Shown piece by piece: positions 11,782-22,795 of a stretch of 64,000 nucleotides of DNA (the stretch's first letter is position 1; each line of letters opens with the position of its first letter). The DNA comes from Pezizomycotina sp. ARF18. Lineage: Eukaryota; Ascomycota. Below the pieces are notes generated by a model. The model did not search any database and was not told where the DNA came from. It worked only from the letters and a program-made list of their open reading frames with translations. The translations under genes were made by a program, and so were the position numbers. The stretch is from contig AZLU01000069.1 of NCBI GenBank assembly GCA_002224055.1, forward strand, positions 62,001 to 126,000, written 5' to 3'.

Positions 11782-12394
11782 ATGCCAGAAACATACACCT
11801 CAAACACAATACCCATGATCTTCGCCATCGTAGTCACAGTCATCGGCTTGATCATGGTCACATACGTCGCCGTCATGAAATACCGGACAGAAGCCTGGAA
11901 CTCGAAGCCGACACGGCGCTCGCTAAATGCCAAGCCGAAATCCGGGAGCTACGCATGCAACTCATAAACCACTCTCGAAACGTATCCATGACATCGTTCG
12001 TCCCGATATCGGAACCTGAATCAGCTGCTCGCGCGCTGAACGACGAAAGGTGGCGGATCGAAATGACGGCGGCGAAGAGGAGGCACGAAGCGCAGCGGAG
12101 AAGAACAATGAAGCGTGGCGGAGGATGGAGAAGATCGATGAAGGGGATGTCGATGAGAAAGGGTCGGTTAGGGAGTCTAATGCGCCGACGGAGGTTCCGG
12201 CCGGAGCACGCGAAGCTCCGCCGATGAGGACTATCGAAAAGGAGAGACCTGAGCCTGCGCTGCTACCGCCCCATGAGCGAGAAGCGCAAGCGGGTATGCT
12301 ACTTCCGCCGCATGAGGTGCCAGCACGTGTACCGTCGCCGACTCCATCGCTTCATGCCCAAATGAAAGCGTTGATACGACTGCGACGTTGGTAA
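11782..12394 (+). CDS. Single-pass membrane protein with charged coiled-coil tail (frame-disrupted)
   Basis: The ATG at 11782 gives MPETYTSNTIP followed by a clear hydrophobic helix (MIFAIVVTVIGLIMVTYVAV, about residues 12-31) and a basic KYR stop-transfer. After a frame change near 11890 the sequence continues LELEADTALAKCQAEIRELR, a heptad-like coiled coil, then LNDERWRIEMTAAKRRHEAQ. A second change near 12085 leads to EKNNEAWRRMEKIDEG and a Pro/Glu-rich tail that repeats LLPPHE twice (near 12260 and 12300). The domain order fits a short N-terminal segment outside and a long cytoplasmic coiled coil. No family was recognised. GC content is higher than in the surroundings, which supports coding. 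Confidence 0.55.
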
Positions 12395-12963
12395 ATTCTT
12401 CTAATAAAGAAAGTACTAGCTGAAACTAGATAGTAATGTCTCAATATACCGCTGGGGCGACCCTAGATACGACTAGATAGCAAGAGAGCACGATTCGTTG
12501 CCTGTAAGCCTACTGTAGTATTATTAATATACCATATGGAACGTAGAATATTGTTCAAAGTCATCCCTAGATATCGAGAACTCACGTTTCGCTATTTAAT
12601 GCATAATATGAAATATAAAATAGGAATTTTTTTTAATTGATAGTTTCATTGATATTCTCAGGCTTATGACGCAGGTAGAATTTAGAGGAAAGAACAGTAA
12701 ATTTCTAGACCTTGAACCCACAGATTAGTAGAGATAAGCTTGAGAGTGCATGATTAGCTAAGATCTCTATGTTTAAACTTGCCTTTCCTGCAGGCCTGTA
12801 TTGATTCTCATAAGCGAATCATATTAAGTTGAGAAAATGAAACGCTATATAATTAACGCCGATTAAAATGTCTCTCCAATAGCTTTACCATCTTCTAGAT
12901 ATTTCTTCCAGAGATACCCGGCTATAGTCTACCAAATTTAGTGTTTCATCGCTTTAGGAAAAA
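12395..12963. other. Intergenic spacer
   Basis: An AT-rich 570-bp spacer between the membrane-protein gene and the orphan gene at 12964. No open frame, repeat or RNA gene is visible. It presumably carries the promoter of the downstream gene, but no defined element could be picked out. Confidence 0.5.
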
Positions 12964-13486
12964 ATGCAGCAACCATCCATAGAGCTAGAAGAGCTTTACC
13001 AAGCGGAAGCCTCCATCCCGCAGGAGCTATTAAACGCAAGGGACGAGGATTTACACAAAGTCGCCCAGGTCGCTGAAAAATGCCTAGAACGACGAGCGCA
13101 GATTTACATCGAGAGCCACACTGACAAAGAAAATGACGAATTTATCGGCATATTGAACGGGATCATCGATAAGACGAAACCGCAACCAAATCTAGGGAGT
13201 TACTTCTTTCATATACGGTTCGTAATTAATGTTTCAGGACCGCTACCCGTAGTTGAACTCAAAGGGTTGGTGGCGCCATTCAGGTCTAGCGTTGTGACAC
13301 CAGAGCAGATAGGTAAGTTCTACCGAATTTCGATTGTAGTGTTTCAAAGTTTTAAGACAGCTTGCTAATTGAAATATAATAAATGCAGTTCAGTATAGGG
13401 CCATACTCGCTCGGATTGTCAGGGCGCTTCAGAAAGTTCTAATGGCGGACGGCGTTCGAGACATTTGGAGGGTCAATATGTATTGA
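12964..13486 (+). CDS. Orphan 148-residue protein, two exons, intact
   Basis: Exon 1 runs 12964-13312 (start MQQPSIELEELYQAEASIPQ). A 76-nt intron 13313-13388 has GTAAGT and ATGCAG ends. Exon 2 runs 13389-13486 and ends RVNMY-stop (TGA). The join keeps frame and gives 148 residues. The first 60 residues are helical and charged (DEDLHKVAQVAEKCLERRAQ), the middle is more hydrophobic (FFHIRFVINVSGPLPVVELK), and the end is an amphipathic helix (YRAILARIVRALQKVLMADG). No signal peptide, membrane helix or known motif is present. It lies about 1 kb upstream of the STAND gene on the same strand, and is one of the few multi-exon genes here with no frame break. Function unknown. Confidence 0.7.
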
Positions 13487-14471
13487 ATTTCTTCTAATAC
13501 AATAGATTCTAGAAAATTTATAATAATTTTTTTTTTTTTTTTTTTTTTTTTTACAATAATCGGATGTTCAATTTTAATTGAAAGCTGCATGTTGCACAAC
13601 CCACAGAGATGGCAGCCTCGTTCTGTTTATAAAGCTTTCTGCAGGGCAGTAAAATAAGTAATTGGATGAGAGCGTAGAGTTCTGAAAGAGAACCCCGTAA
13701 AGTATCAATATTGATTCACTCAGTGAGAGCGAGTATTCCTGCGCGCGAAGCCTTTCTAACTATCTATAATTTGGGGGTAATTTCTGCTGCGTCGCGATAT
13801 CCGTATGCATGCCGGATCCCAGTCGTGCCTCTTCTGCAGTTATCCCTAAAGTGCATAATTGCGGCTTTGCTCTAGCGAGACTGTAAATCCACTCGCAAAA
13901 ATGTTTCGAGAAAGCCTTCCTTTCCATTCTATGAACAATTACACAGAATATCACCATGTTTAGGGCTCTGTGCGAAGCACGCATGTTCGCAGCCCTCAGC
14001 CTTGTTCATATTTCAACTCATTGGCCCGATCATTTGCAGTTCAAAGGATGTTCTACATTCTCTTACACCCTCTCGCATTTTACACTCAGGATTTTATCAA
14101 CTCCAACCTTCAGCCTTCTCATCTTTCAATGTAAGCGGAGGTAATGGTAGCCTCACGCCATGCTCGCCCCGCTACATATATGAAGGGGAGAGTCGCCAAA
14201 GGAATAGAATCCTAGGCGATTCATTGCTGCTAGCTGAGAACCATCTTTAGGAAAGAAATTGTTGAGAGGAACAAGATATTAAAGGCCAGTGTCGAAGTTA
14301 ACTGAACCAATACCAAATTCTAAAGCGCGCCGGTAATATTTACATGGTTTATTTCAAGAAATCTTCCCCGTCATAGCTCGAAAAGTTCATTCAGGATCAT
14401 GACGACAAAAAGGTTTTAAATCCCTCACGTTTTACATAGTCTTCAATCAAAGCTTGTTTTATCGGTCTGAC
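13487..14471. other. Intergenic spacer upstream of the STAND gene
   Basis: Holds a T run of about 23 near 13529-13552 and several short frames that do not look coding. A pyrimidine-rich stretch (about 14030-14130) may be the promoter-proximal region of the STAND gene. No RNA gene or mobile element was recognised. Confidence 0.45.
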
Positions 14472-17400
14472 ATGTCACCTTTATTTTCATCAAAGTTCTC
14501 CGACCATCTGGGACAGAGTTCTCCAAAATTACCTCCTGAGGATTGCCTACATATCAGTGGCACCCCGGGATGTGATCGGGACAGAAGGGAACTAGTCTCT
14601 GAAATTGTTAAACTCGCAGAAGCAAAGAACAAGGAGCGTAAAGATAAACAGTGCACTTTAAGTTCCGTAGGGAGGAGACATGCGTTCGAGACGTGTTTTG
14701 CATGGTGATCGACTGGGTCCAAAAGGTGGGACAGATTGGTGACGTGATATTTCAGTACAATGCTGGTCATCTCGCTCTGCCGTGGGCTGGATTCAAGCTG
14801 GTACTCATGGTAAAGTCTCCGTTGGACCTTTTGTAGCGGAATATTCGAGAATATGGATAATTATAATTTTACGAGCTTCTTGAACTAATTTCGTTTTTCC
14901 CTGGACGCAACACAGGTGATCACCACCGATAACGAAAACTTAGGATCAATCCTCTTAGGGCTGGAGTCGATATCGAGCGGTCTAGGTCGCTGCGAGGTGA
15001 TCGAGGAAAGCCTTAGATCCGCGAAGCAGACCAAGACCGAAGATATCCAATTTATGAAGCGATCAATTGAGGCATATTATGAAAAAGCCATCGAATATCT
15101 AATCACTGCGATCAAGTTCTTCAACAGAAATATGGCGTGTGAGTTTCAGAGGTCTTTAGAGACGTATTATTCAGTAGCCAGTGTCTAGCTCTAAAATAAT
15201 GCTAACTAGGGACCTAATAAAGCCAAGATTATAGGTGGTGTCTTTCATACGTTCGGCATTGCGGCACGTTTGGAAGCGCTTATCCCAGCAGAAAGCGAAT
15301 TTACAAAGTGCACAACCATATTGAATTTGAGATTCAACCAAGGTGAAAAGAATTCGGTTTCTGCGTTATTTTCCGGGGACGAAATATCCAATGTGTATAA
15401 AAATGTTAATCATTTCAACCGATAAACCAGACAATTATATTTCCATAAAGCGCAACTTGGACGCTCTAGGGAAGTCAGTCTCGAGAGTGGAGAGCTCCGT
15501 TCACCGAATGGAAGACGTCGGGTATAAAGTGGAGGACACAGTCTCCAGAGTGGAGAACTCAGTGTCTAGAGTAGGGAACTCTGTCTCAAGGGTAGAGAAC
15601 TCAGTCTCTAGTGTGGAGAAGAGGGTAGCGCAGCAGATGTCCGGTAGGTCTCCAATTCTCGGCCCACTGCAATATTGTGGTCATGATACGCGCGGTTTAT
15701 CATGCAATCCGTCTAACTAGTCTTAAAGACAAGGAGCGACGAATGATCCTTAAATGGCTCTCTAAGGCTAAATACGAACGTGAACATGATTTCGCCCGTG
15801 AAGGGCGCCTCGTTGGAACTGGAGACTGGCTCCTTGATAATGGAAGCTTCCGAAAATGGCTAGATAGCGACGCACACCCGATATTTTTTCTTCATGGCGG
15901 TAGTAAGTCGAAACTCTCCAATAGACGCTTCTGAAGCTATCTAGTCAATGCCACTAAATTTTAATTACGGACTCTATAGTTGGCTTTGGAAAATCGAAGC
16001 TAGCATCTCTTGTCATAGATACTATACAAGAACTTATCAAAGATGGAGCTGTCGCCTACTTTTATTGTAAAGCGGACGGCGCACAGCAACCAAAATCAGA
16101 AGATATCTACCGTGCCATCGTTAGGCAACTGGCATATCAACCTCATATCGTGGATATGATACAACTTCCAGTGGTTCAGGAATATAGCTCTCTCAAGAAG
16201 AAAGGCCGCTCGGGAGATGGTCTAATACCCGAATCAGTCGCGAAGAAACTGTTGGACACTTTGGTCAATCTTTATCCTAAAACATTTATTTTCATAGACG
16301 GCCTGGATGAATGTGAATTAAAAAGCAGGGTGGAGGTTTTAAAGTACTTTCAACGATTTGCGGAGGTTGGGCGCTGCTCTAAAGATCTAAAAATTTTCAT
16401 ATCGAGCAGGGAGGACCGAGACGCGATCAGGATACTTAAGGGCTGTCTAGACGCTGTTATTACTCCAAGCGATAACCAGCAGGACATTGAGGCGTTCATT
16501 AAGCACAAGCTCAAGGCCGAATACTTCGCGTGCGAGGAACTATCGCCGTCCATGATTGAAGAAATCAAGACGGTACTCGGGAAGAATGCCCATGGCATGT
16601 ACGTGCGATGGTTCTATCCACTATTCCAATACCGATTACCTTATAATAACTTCTAATAGGTTTCTTTGGGTCGAGTTGGAAATCAACGATTTGGCTAGGC
16701 GAGATTTCGCGTGGAACATCGAGACATGGCTTCAAAATGTTACTCTTCCCGAACCGCCCAACGGTAATCTTCACAAACATCGCAGCGATAACCTGCCCGC
16801 AGCTCTCAAGTGCTCATACGACAAGATAATGGTTAATATTAGAGATCAAAAAGATGAAGCTCCGGATTTTGCCATAAAAATCTTTCGCTGGTTGATTGCG
16901 GCTGAGCGAGACCTGACCGCCGACGAGCTGTTGTCATCATTTATGATTGGGGAAGTTAATGATGAAGGCAAGCTAATTAACGGAAGGAATAGGTTGAACG
17001 AGTCGGTGGTCCTCAAGATTTGTCAACCCTTGCTGAAGATTCACCAACCCTTCCGCAGGATCCACCAACCTGCACCTGAGGTTCACCAACCTGTACCTGA
17101 GGTTCACCAACCCTTAGTCAAGTATGGTTCCAAGCGGTTTCGATTTATGCACCAGTCTTTCAAAGAATATTTACTTGATCAACTAGAGACCAGTAAGCAG
17201 GAAAGCGATTTATTTGTTACAAGTCTATGTGCCCTAGCCTATGGATATGAACCGCGTCTATGTGAATATTACCGCCATAATTTAGTTCGGAAGGCTGATT
17301 ATAAGCTTGCTGCCGAAAAGCATGGTTTACCTGAGGTCTTTGCCTACATTCTAAGTTATTGGGAACACCATCTCCAGAAGTGCTTCTCCAAAGCAGATCC

Positions 17401-18328
17401 TAGGTATCATCAGATTGGAGATGTTTTATATATGTCGGAAAGGTTTCGATTCTACATAAACCACCTTCTCTCTTGCCCCGACGAGGACTTCACGAAAACT
17501 AAGATCTTAGATGGCATGCGGTACTCTGGACATGGTGATTTAAGCGATTTATTGCAATACATCCTGCTCTTTGCTCATGATAGGGAAACGGTCGAAAGGC
17601 GCATATCGCTTGCCACGGGTGGTGCTTTCGATCCGGACGAGCTTAGTCATTGCTGCGCAGAATTTATCACCAAGATAGTGATACATGGTATCTATTCTAC
17701 TGTTACGGAACCGTCCCGGAAGGGAGAGCACTTATCGATAGTTCTGACTACAAAGCTGCTCGAGTATTACCCAGAGAGCGTTTCGATAGTCTGTAGCGAA
17801 CCTTTTTGCCGACCTCGTTGCAGGGCTTGCAAAGCCCAGAGAGGCAACCCAAACGGAATTCAAAAGCGTCAGACTACATTGTTGGTGGCGCTGTGCTCGA
17901 GTGCCTTGATTGGTAATTATCTGTGCTGGGAGTATAAGCTCGTTGGAGCTGAGGCTAAGCGGAATGGCTTCAAGCATCCTCCGCGTTTGGACGCAGTTCG
18001 TCTGCGGTTCCAACTAATTGCTCAAGCTATAGCGTTAGGATCCGATCTTTCAATGCAGTTTACTGGGCATGGCTTTTACCAGGACACGCCATTGCATATA
18101 TTCTTACAGTACAGTCCTAGTACTGAATGGTTCCCTCTTGAAGAGATTCAGCAGATGGTGATCACAATGGTCAGTGCTGGAGCGGATATAACGGCAAGAG
18201 GCGGCAAGGGAAAATTGCCGGTCGATCGGGTTAAAAACTCTAGCAAGGACCTTGCATTATTTATAAAGACTCTGTCTGGGGGCGAAACCTTTTCGGAGGC
18301 TCCGGGCGAGGTAACGATCAACTGTTAA
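14472..18328 (+). CDS. NACHT-type STAND NTPase (fungal NLR-like) with DUF7708-like N-terminus
   Basis: Seven exons: 14472-14809, 14916-15138, 15235-15342, 15431-15643, 15729-15902, 15980-16598, 16660-18328; about 1,114 residues. The N-terminus has the DUF7708-type pattern WHFKFRREE, VRDVF, HLALPWAGFK, GRCEVIEE. A coiled coil of SVSRVEN heptads follows (15476-15630, about residues 239-290). The Walker A loop GGIGFGKS spans the exon 5/6 junction, Walker B is FIFIDGLDEC (16285-16314), and a sensor-like IFISSRED follows. HQP repeats precede RFMHQSFKEYLL, the usual winged-helix end. The C-terminal 380 residues are mostly unclassified with one ankyrin-like unit (DTPLHIFLQY...SAGADITARG, about 18080-18200). 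One missing base near 14651 is needed to join frames; elsewhere it reads cleanly. STAND proteins act as ligand-triggered oligomerising switches, in fungi often in incompatibility and cell death. Transcribed toward the F-box gene. Confidence 0.9.
15476..15630 (+). repeat. 21-bp coding repeats encoding SVSRVEN heptads
   Basis: Inside exon 4 of the STAND gene, about six imperfect 21-bp units of the type GTCTCCAGAGTGGAGAACTC are arranged in tandem. Each codes seven residues (SVSRVEN variants), so expansion or contraction by one unit keeps the coiled-coil heptad register. Confidence 0.85.
17022..17118 (+). repeat. 18-21 bp coding repeats encoding xxxHQP units
   Basis: Within exon 7 of the STAND gene, five consecutive units end in CACCAACC or a close variant and encode LLKIHQP, FRRIHQP, APEVHQP, VPEVHQP and a degenerate first CQP. 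The last full units are nearly identical at the DNA level (GAGGTTCACCAACCTG). They sit just before RFMHQSFKEYLL, where related proteins usually have a short linker. Confidence 0.8.
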
Positions 18329-18705
18329 CCGTGAGTTCTTGCTATACTGATTTTACCGTATCATTAACGATAATCAGCATCCATACTAGTCTCATTAATC
18401 TATACATCCCTTAATACGAAAAAGACAGCCAGCCATCTTATGCATACCCATAATATAGAAATGCTAGCGCTATCGTGATGTGATACGTCAAATCATACGT
18501 GAGACATTCATGCTCTGATTCTGTATACAAGTCAAGTGTTCGCTCAGGCATATTCCCGTCGAGATGCAGAAATCAAAATGCAATACAACCCCGTTGGATA
18601 TTCATCACACGCGCAAATGTGGAATCTGAATAATATAGTTCCTAAACTTGAGAGTTATAGCCGGAGACATCTCTCCTTCGAGTACTTTTAGATATGTTCA
18701 TTGTC
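18329..18705. other. Convergent intergenic region
   Basis: Lies between the stop of the STAND gene and the stop of the F-box gene, so it holds both 3' ends. It is AT-rich with no frame or repeat of note. Confidence 0.5.
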
Positions 18706-19113
18706 TCATTCCGCCGAATAGTCTGGATATACAAAATATTTCCCTTTCAGTTCCTCCGGTAAATCCCTCTTCACCCTAACCTCCCAATCATACTGCGCGA
18801 CCTCGTCGAACCACCGCGATTCGTAGTACCTCCCCGCCGTGCGCGCCGAAATGGCGTAGCGGGGCTTCATCAGCGGCGGCGGCAGCGAGGAGCGGAAGAA
18901 TTTACACACGAACCGCAAGCACTGGCGGTCGGCTTCTTCGGGTAGGTGGCGGTGGATGTGCAGGAGAAGTTCGTTGGGGAGATTGCAGAGGCCAGAGGTT
19001 TGCGTAACGTTCGAAGGCGAAAGCGGTATTTGTTTTTGATACGCGTCCGTGGAGTACGTGCCATTACAGTCTTGTAAGGGATTGGTGGCTTTAGGGTGGG
19101 GATCGAGGCTCAT
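18706..19113 (-). CDS. Short F-box protein
   Basis: Single exon, ATG at 19113, stop TGA, 135 residues. Residues about 41-80 (GLCNLPNELLLHIHRHLPEE followed by RQCLRFVCKFFRSSL) match the F-box: L-P-x-E-L-L-x-x-I, then an aspartate-rich turn, then L/R-x-V-C-K-x-F. F-box proteins recruit substrates to SCF ubiquitin ligases through Skp1. No substrate-binding repeats follow; the remaining 55 residues are charged (SRWFDEVAQYDWEVRVKRDL) and unclassified. Higher GC than its surroundings, intact, and convergent with the STAND gene. Confidence 0.78.
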   Translation of the reverse strand: MSLDPHPKATNPLQDCNGTYSTDAYQKQIPLSPSNVTQTSGLCNLPNELLLHIHRHLPEEADRQCLRFVCKFFRSSLPPPLMKPRYAISARTAGRYYESRWFDEVAQYDWEVRVKRDLPEELKGKYFVYPDYSAE

Positions 19114-22100
19114 GGTTGAAAGAACTGACAGCTGGCGGGCCGCGGGAGGTGAAGGATTTGATGATATACCTATGATGCTTTGGGCGGCGGCGTATAATTG
19201 GACTAATAGTGGAGCTAAACGGTGATTTAGGATCGCGTCTTTAAATGTTGACGTTGAGGTGAAGTTTAGAGGTGGGATTCTTATAAGGCACGAGAAGTTT
19301 CGGAAGTCCGGTTAAATTTGGTTTAGGATTCACAAACTAAATTTAATGGCGTGCGATATCCTAATCCAATGGCAAATACCTTTATAGCGCAATGTCTAGA
19401 AAAGAAAAAAGAGCTTGGTGTATGATACTAGCAGTTTAATATATACAAACTGCTTGAAAGAGTCTTGCGAAAAGTCTAGCACTCTACAGTAGACTCGGCT
19501 AGGAGCTATGATATGCCTATGCGAAAAATATATCCTCGAAGAACTCCATAATGCCGCGCGATTCGGCAGTCCAATAAGTTGAGAAACTCAAGTGCCCAAG
19601 TATCCCTCCAAACCTTGTGATATAGATATAATGAATGATATTAACAAACTGAAAGACAAATTGCCGACCTCATAGACGGCCTTAGGACGTGCCTTTAGGA
19701 TCAATAATTCCTCAATTTTTCAACGGCAGTCCGCAGCCTGCTTTGATTTGTAAACCGATATTGTATCATTTTTGGCTTTAGATAGCTTGCGATATCTAAA
19801 TTCGGCGCAGGTTTTGAAACTTTGCCGCTGGCTTGCAATTAAGAGTCCCATCATCCTGTAAGCTTATTAAGATAAAATTTTTCGAGACGTTCATTATCGT
19901 GATTGGAGCCTTATACTCTTTTGAAGAGTTAGTGTTAAAGATATAAAGTTCTTCACGTGTTAACGGAGTGTTGAACGGCGCGTTGCTGCCCAATTTTTGT
20001 CATTCGTTTTGATCTTCTAATGCTGCCCCAGAAAGGGTGATTTCGCGGGCGCGAAAAGCCACTGAACCCCCTTGTAATATTTCCCAAAATATTGAAACGC
20101 CGCTCGCACTAGAGCAAATTTCTTAATCATTGCTTGTTGTGTGGGGAAACAAGATGTAAAACCTCGTACTGATCAATAGTGGTCCCGAATATTGCCTGCG
20201 GAGAATGCTGATCAAGGACAGGATACTGCTTGAAGATAGGAGATCGGAAACTACAGCATTTCCGCGCAACTTTTTTTTTTTGTCTGGCTCCACGGCAGCA
20301 TGTTGACGGCTCTGACGAGAGTAATCATAAAAAGACAAGAAATCGGATATTAGCGCTACTTGCGGGTTCGCTTAAGTAATTTCCTTTTTTCCTTTAAAGA
20401 ACCTTTTTTTCTTTCTCTAAATAAACCCCAGTGCTCCTCAGGAGGTGCCGTATGCAGCCAGTTAGGCCTAGAACAACCTTTGGCAACCTGGTGGGTATTT
20501 AGATTACTCTCCTTATATCCCTTAGCAAGGCTGTGTTGACTTGTAGCAAAAGGCTAATGCAAAGGAAGAAATAAAAGAAAAAGAAAAGATAAGCTGTATA
20601 AGATAAAATTGTGGTCCTTACCGAAAGACTACTAATTCAAGTTTGTGGAGATAACTACGAAGGATAAGAAGCAAAACCCCCTTATTAGGAATAGTTGAGG
20701 AAAAGAAACAAGCTGTGCTTCCCTTACGGATGAGTTAAATGCTGATTGGCTGCCAGGTATAAGCAGTGCTAAGTTTCTTGATGGGGGTTTATTGGGCGAC
20801 GACAGCATCAACGTCTCCCAAGTGTATCCTGGTCGTGATGCTACAGTCAATTGTATAAGCCTGGCTTGGAAGCGCAGGAGTTTTTAAAAGGATTGTTATC
20901 GATAGCTCTTTATCTGAGGATAACGATTTTGTGCTTGTTGGGCCCGTCGCGGCGCTAATGCGGATGATCATCAAGAGATATTTCATTCTGCATTAGCGGA
21001 GGTGAAGGTGGTTCTGAGAACCTCGACCGAAGATCGCTTTATTGAGAGTGCTGAACCCTATTATATACTGTTCAAGCCTGTATCCAACAACATAGTCAGC
21101 AATTAATGAGCCGTGCTCGTGTATAAACGTTGAAATAGCTCTTTCATCATCCTTGTGCGTCTTTTCCTCGTATTTCCTTAGTGGATTCGCCCTTTGACGA
21201 ATAGGGCTCGCTAATTCCTTCCCCTTTTTTTTAGTAATGGCTCCTTTCGCGGAGACGCTAAACTTGTAGTATCTCCACAAAAAAAGTGAAAAAAAGGAGA
21301 ACATGGGAAGTTCCGTCCCACATTAGCGTCGTAAAAGACCAAGTCTATTGTCGTGAAGATGCAACCCGCCACCAATTCACGGAGATGCAGCAATCAGTCT
21401 ATCCAACCGAAGAAGAGGAATATAACGACGAAGAGCTGAAGGCAGAGCTTTGAACGCAGGGAGGAAAGCTAAAGAGCTTTGTCGTTTTAAATTCCCTTTT
21501 TTCATTGTATTTATTTTCCTTTTCTGGGGAAACCCCTTGCGTCTGTTCGCAAACTATGTACCGAAAGGATTAGCGACATTTCGGCCGCCAGAGCAGGTCC
21601 AGAGAGTGCATCTCCAATCGAAGGGATAGTTTGAACCTTTCCTCATGGCTGTGTACATACAGTTCGAGGGTCCGAGCCGTCAGAGAGCCGCAAGTACTAA
21701 CCTGCAGATGTGAAGGACCGGCAGTGAAAATTTTTCTCCCACATTGAGCTAAACTAAAAGTAGTTGGACTCGGGACGTTCGTTCGTTGGGCCGTCACGAT
21801 ATCTATTGGCTAAAGGAATCGCTAGTAGCCCTTCTGAGCTTGTAAATAGGCGGAAACGTTTTCTTTTAATAATCAAACATGGTTAGCAGGCTGAGCATAT
21901 TTAACAACGAGAGGAGGATGAAGCAAGGAGAGTCCAGTTGTTCGCAATTGGCTCGTCCAATAGATGAAGTCATCATATCTGTACTCTAGGCTTTTGGTCG
22001 CATATTATTCTAGGCTCTATAGGGGGTTAGCCAAAGTCATAGCTGAGGTGTAACTGAAGGTTAGGGAGATTTTCTTCACGATGGATCGTGTATAAAACCG

Positions 22101-22212
22101 CGTTGCGTCCTGCTTTTTGAACAGTAGGCTCAGTTGTATATAGCTGTATCAATCTTCTTAATGATTTTTTAATCTTCTACCTTACGAATTTATAGCAGCG
22201 ATACTTACAGTA
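19114..22212. other. Intergenic region without a recognised gene
   Basis: Several overlapping minus-strand frames between 20630 and 21400 and at 21570-21797 do not resemble known proteins; some include runs like AKGAITKKKGKEL. A minus-strand frame at 20123-20338 (SFYDYSRQSRQHAAVEPDKK) has a codon pattern that could be coding but no ATG. There are short A/T runs only. A decayed gene on the minus strand at 20.6-21.4 kb is possible but cannot be supported. Confidence 0.4.
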
Positions 22213-22795
22213 ATGGTCGTTGACGGCTTCGGAGTCGTAGGCGTAGCATGGCTGGCCATTCCGTTCCTCACAAAGTGCCATGACCTCCAAAACTGTGAGA
22301 TCGAATTCCACCGCCAGGTTCTAGAGCTTCGGAAGGTGGTCAACGAGCTCCAGATATTTCTCCGTAATCGTCCCGTCACATTCGCGTCTCATGGCGAGAC
22401 GCAGCAATGTCTAAAGGTTCTTTGTAACTACGGATACCAACTTCGCGGCCTAGAGGCCATTTACAAAGTAGAATCCAGGAGTAGAAGTGTGCGCACATTT
22501 CTTGGCTGGGACACTAGGAGAATACGCAGGATAGCAGCTCGTCTAGCTGTAATGCAATTAAAACTAGATCTCGACGCGAAGAGCGCTAGTGGTGAAGTAC
22601 CCGCGAATATTCTGATCAGAGGTATGAGTGAGGATCAATACGTTTAACGGTGAAAATTGATCAAACTAATGCACGCACCTTCTCGAGTAGAATATAGCTA
22701 TAAGGTTTGTTTCCACGATTCGCCGCCTTGTCAAATCAATAGACCCAATAGTACGCGACGCCTCCATCCTAAAACAAAATCGACCGCCCAGCTAG
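22213..22795 (+). CDS. PigL_N-like helical-domain protein, two exons
   Basis: Exon 1 22213-22621, intron 22622-22697 (GTATGA donor, CTAAT branch, ATATAG acceptor), exon 2 22698-22795 ending TAG; 168 residues. It starts MVVDGFGVVGVAWLAIPFLT, then helices VLELRKVVNELQIFL and CLKVLCNYGYQLRGLEAIYK, and the pattern SRSVRTFLGWDTRRIRRIAA followed by RLAVMQLKLDLD. That layout (hydrophobic GVVGVA start, L..L spacing, S-x-x-x-x-L-x-W, then a basic helix ending in K-x-x-L-x-L) resembles the helical domain at the N-terminus of many fungal NLR, ankyrin and lipase-like proteins (PigL_N type). No effector domain follows in frame. A different frame at 22808-23161 may be further exons, so the gene could be truncated. 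Confidence 0.6.

Noticed and set aside
20632-21393. Cluster of overlapping minus-strand frames suggesting a decayed gene
   Set aside because: No family motif or consistent splice structure could be built.
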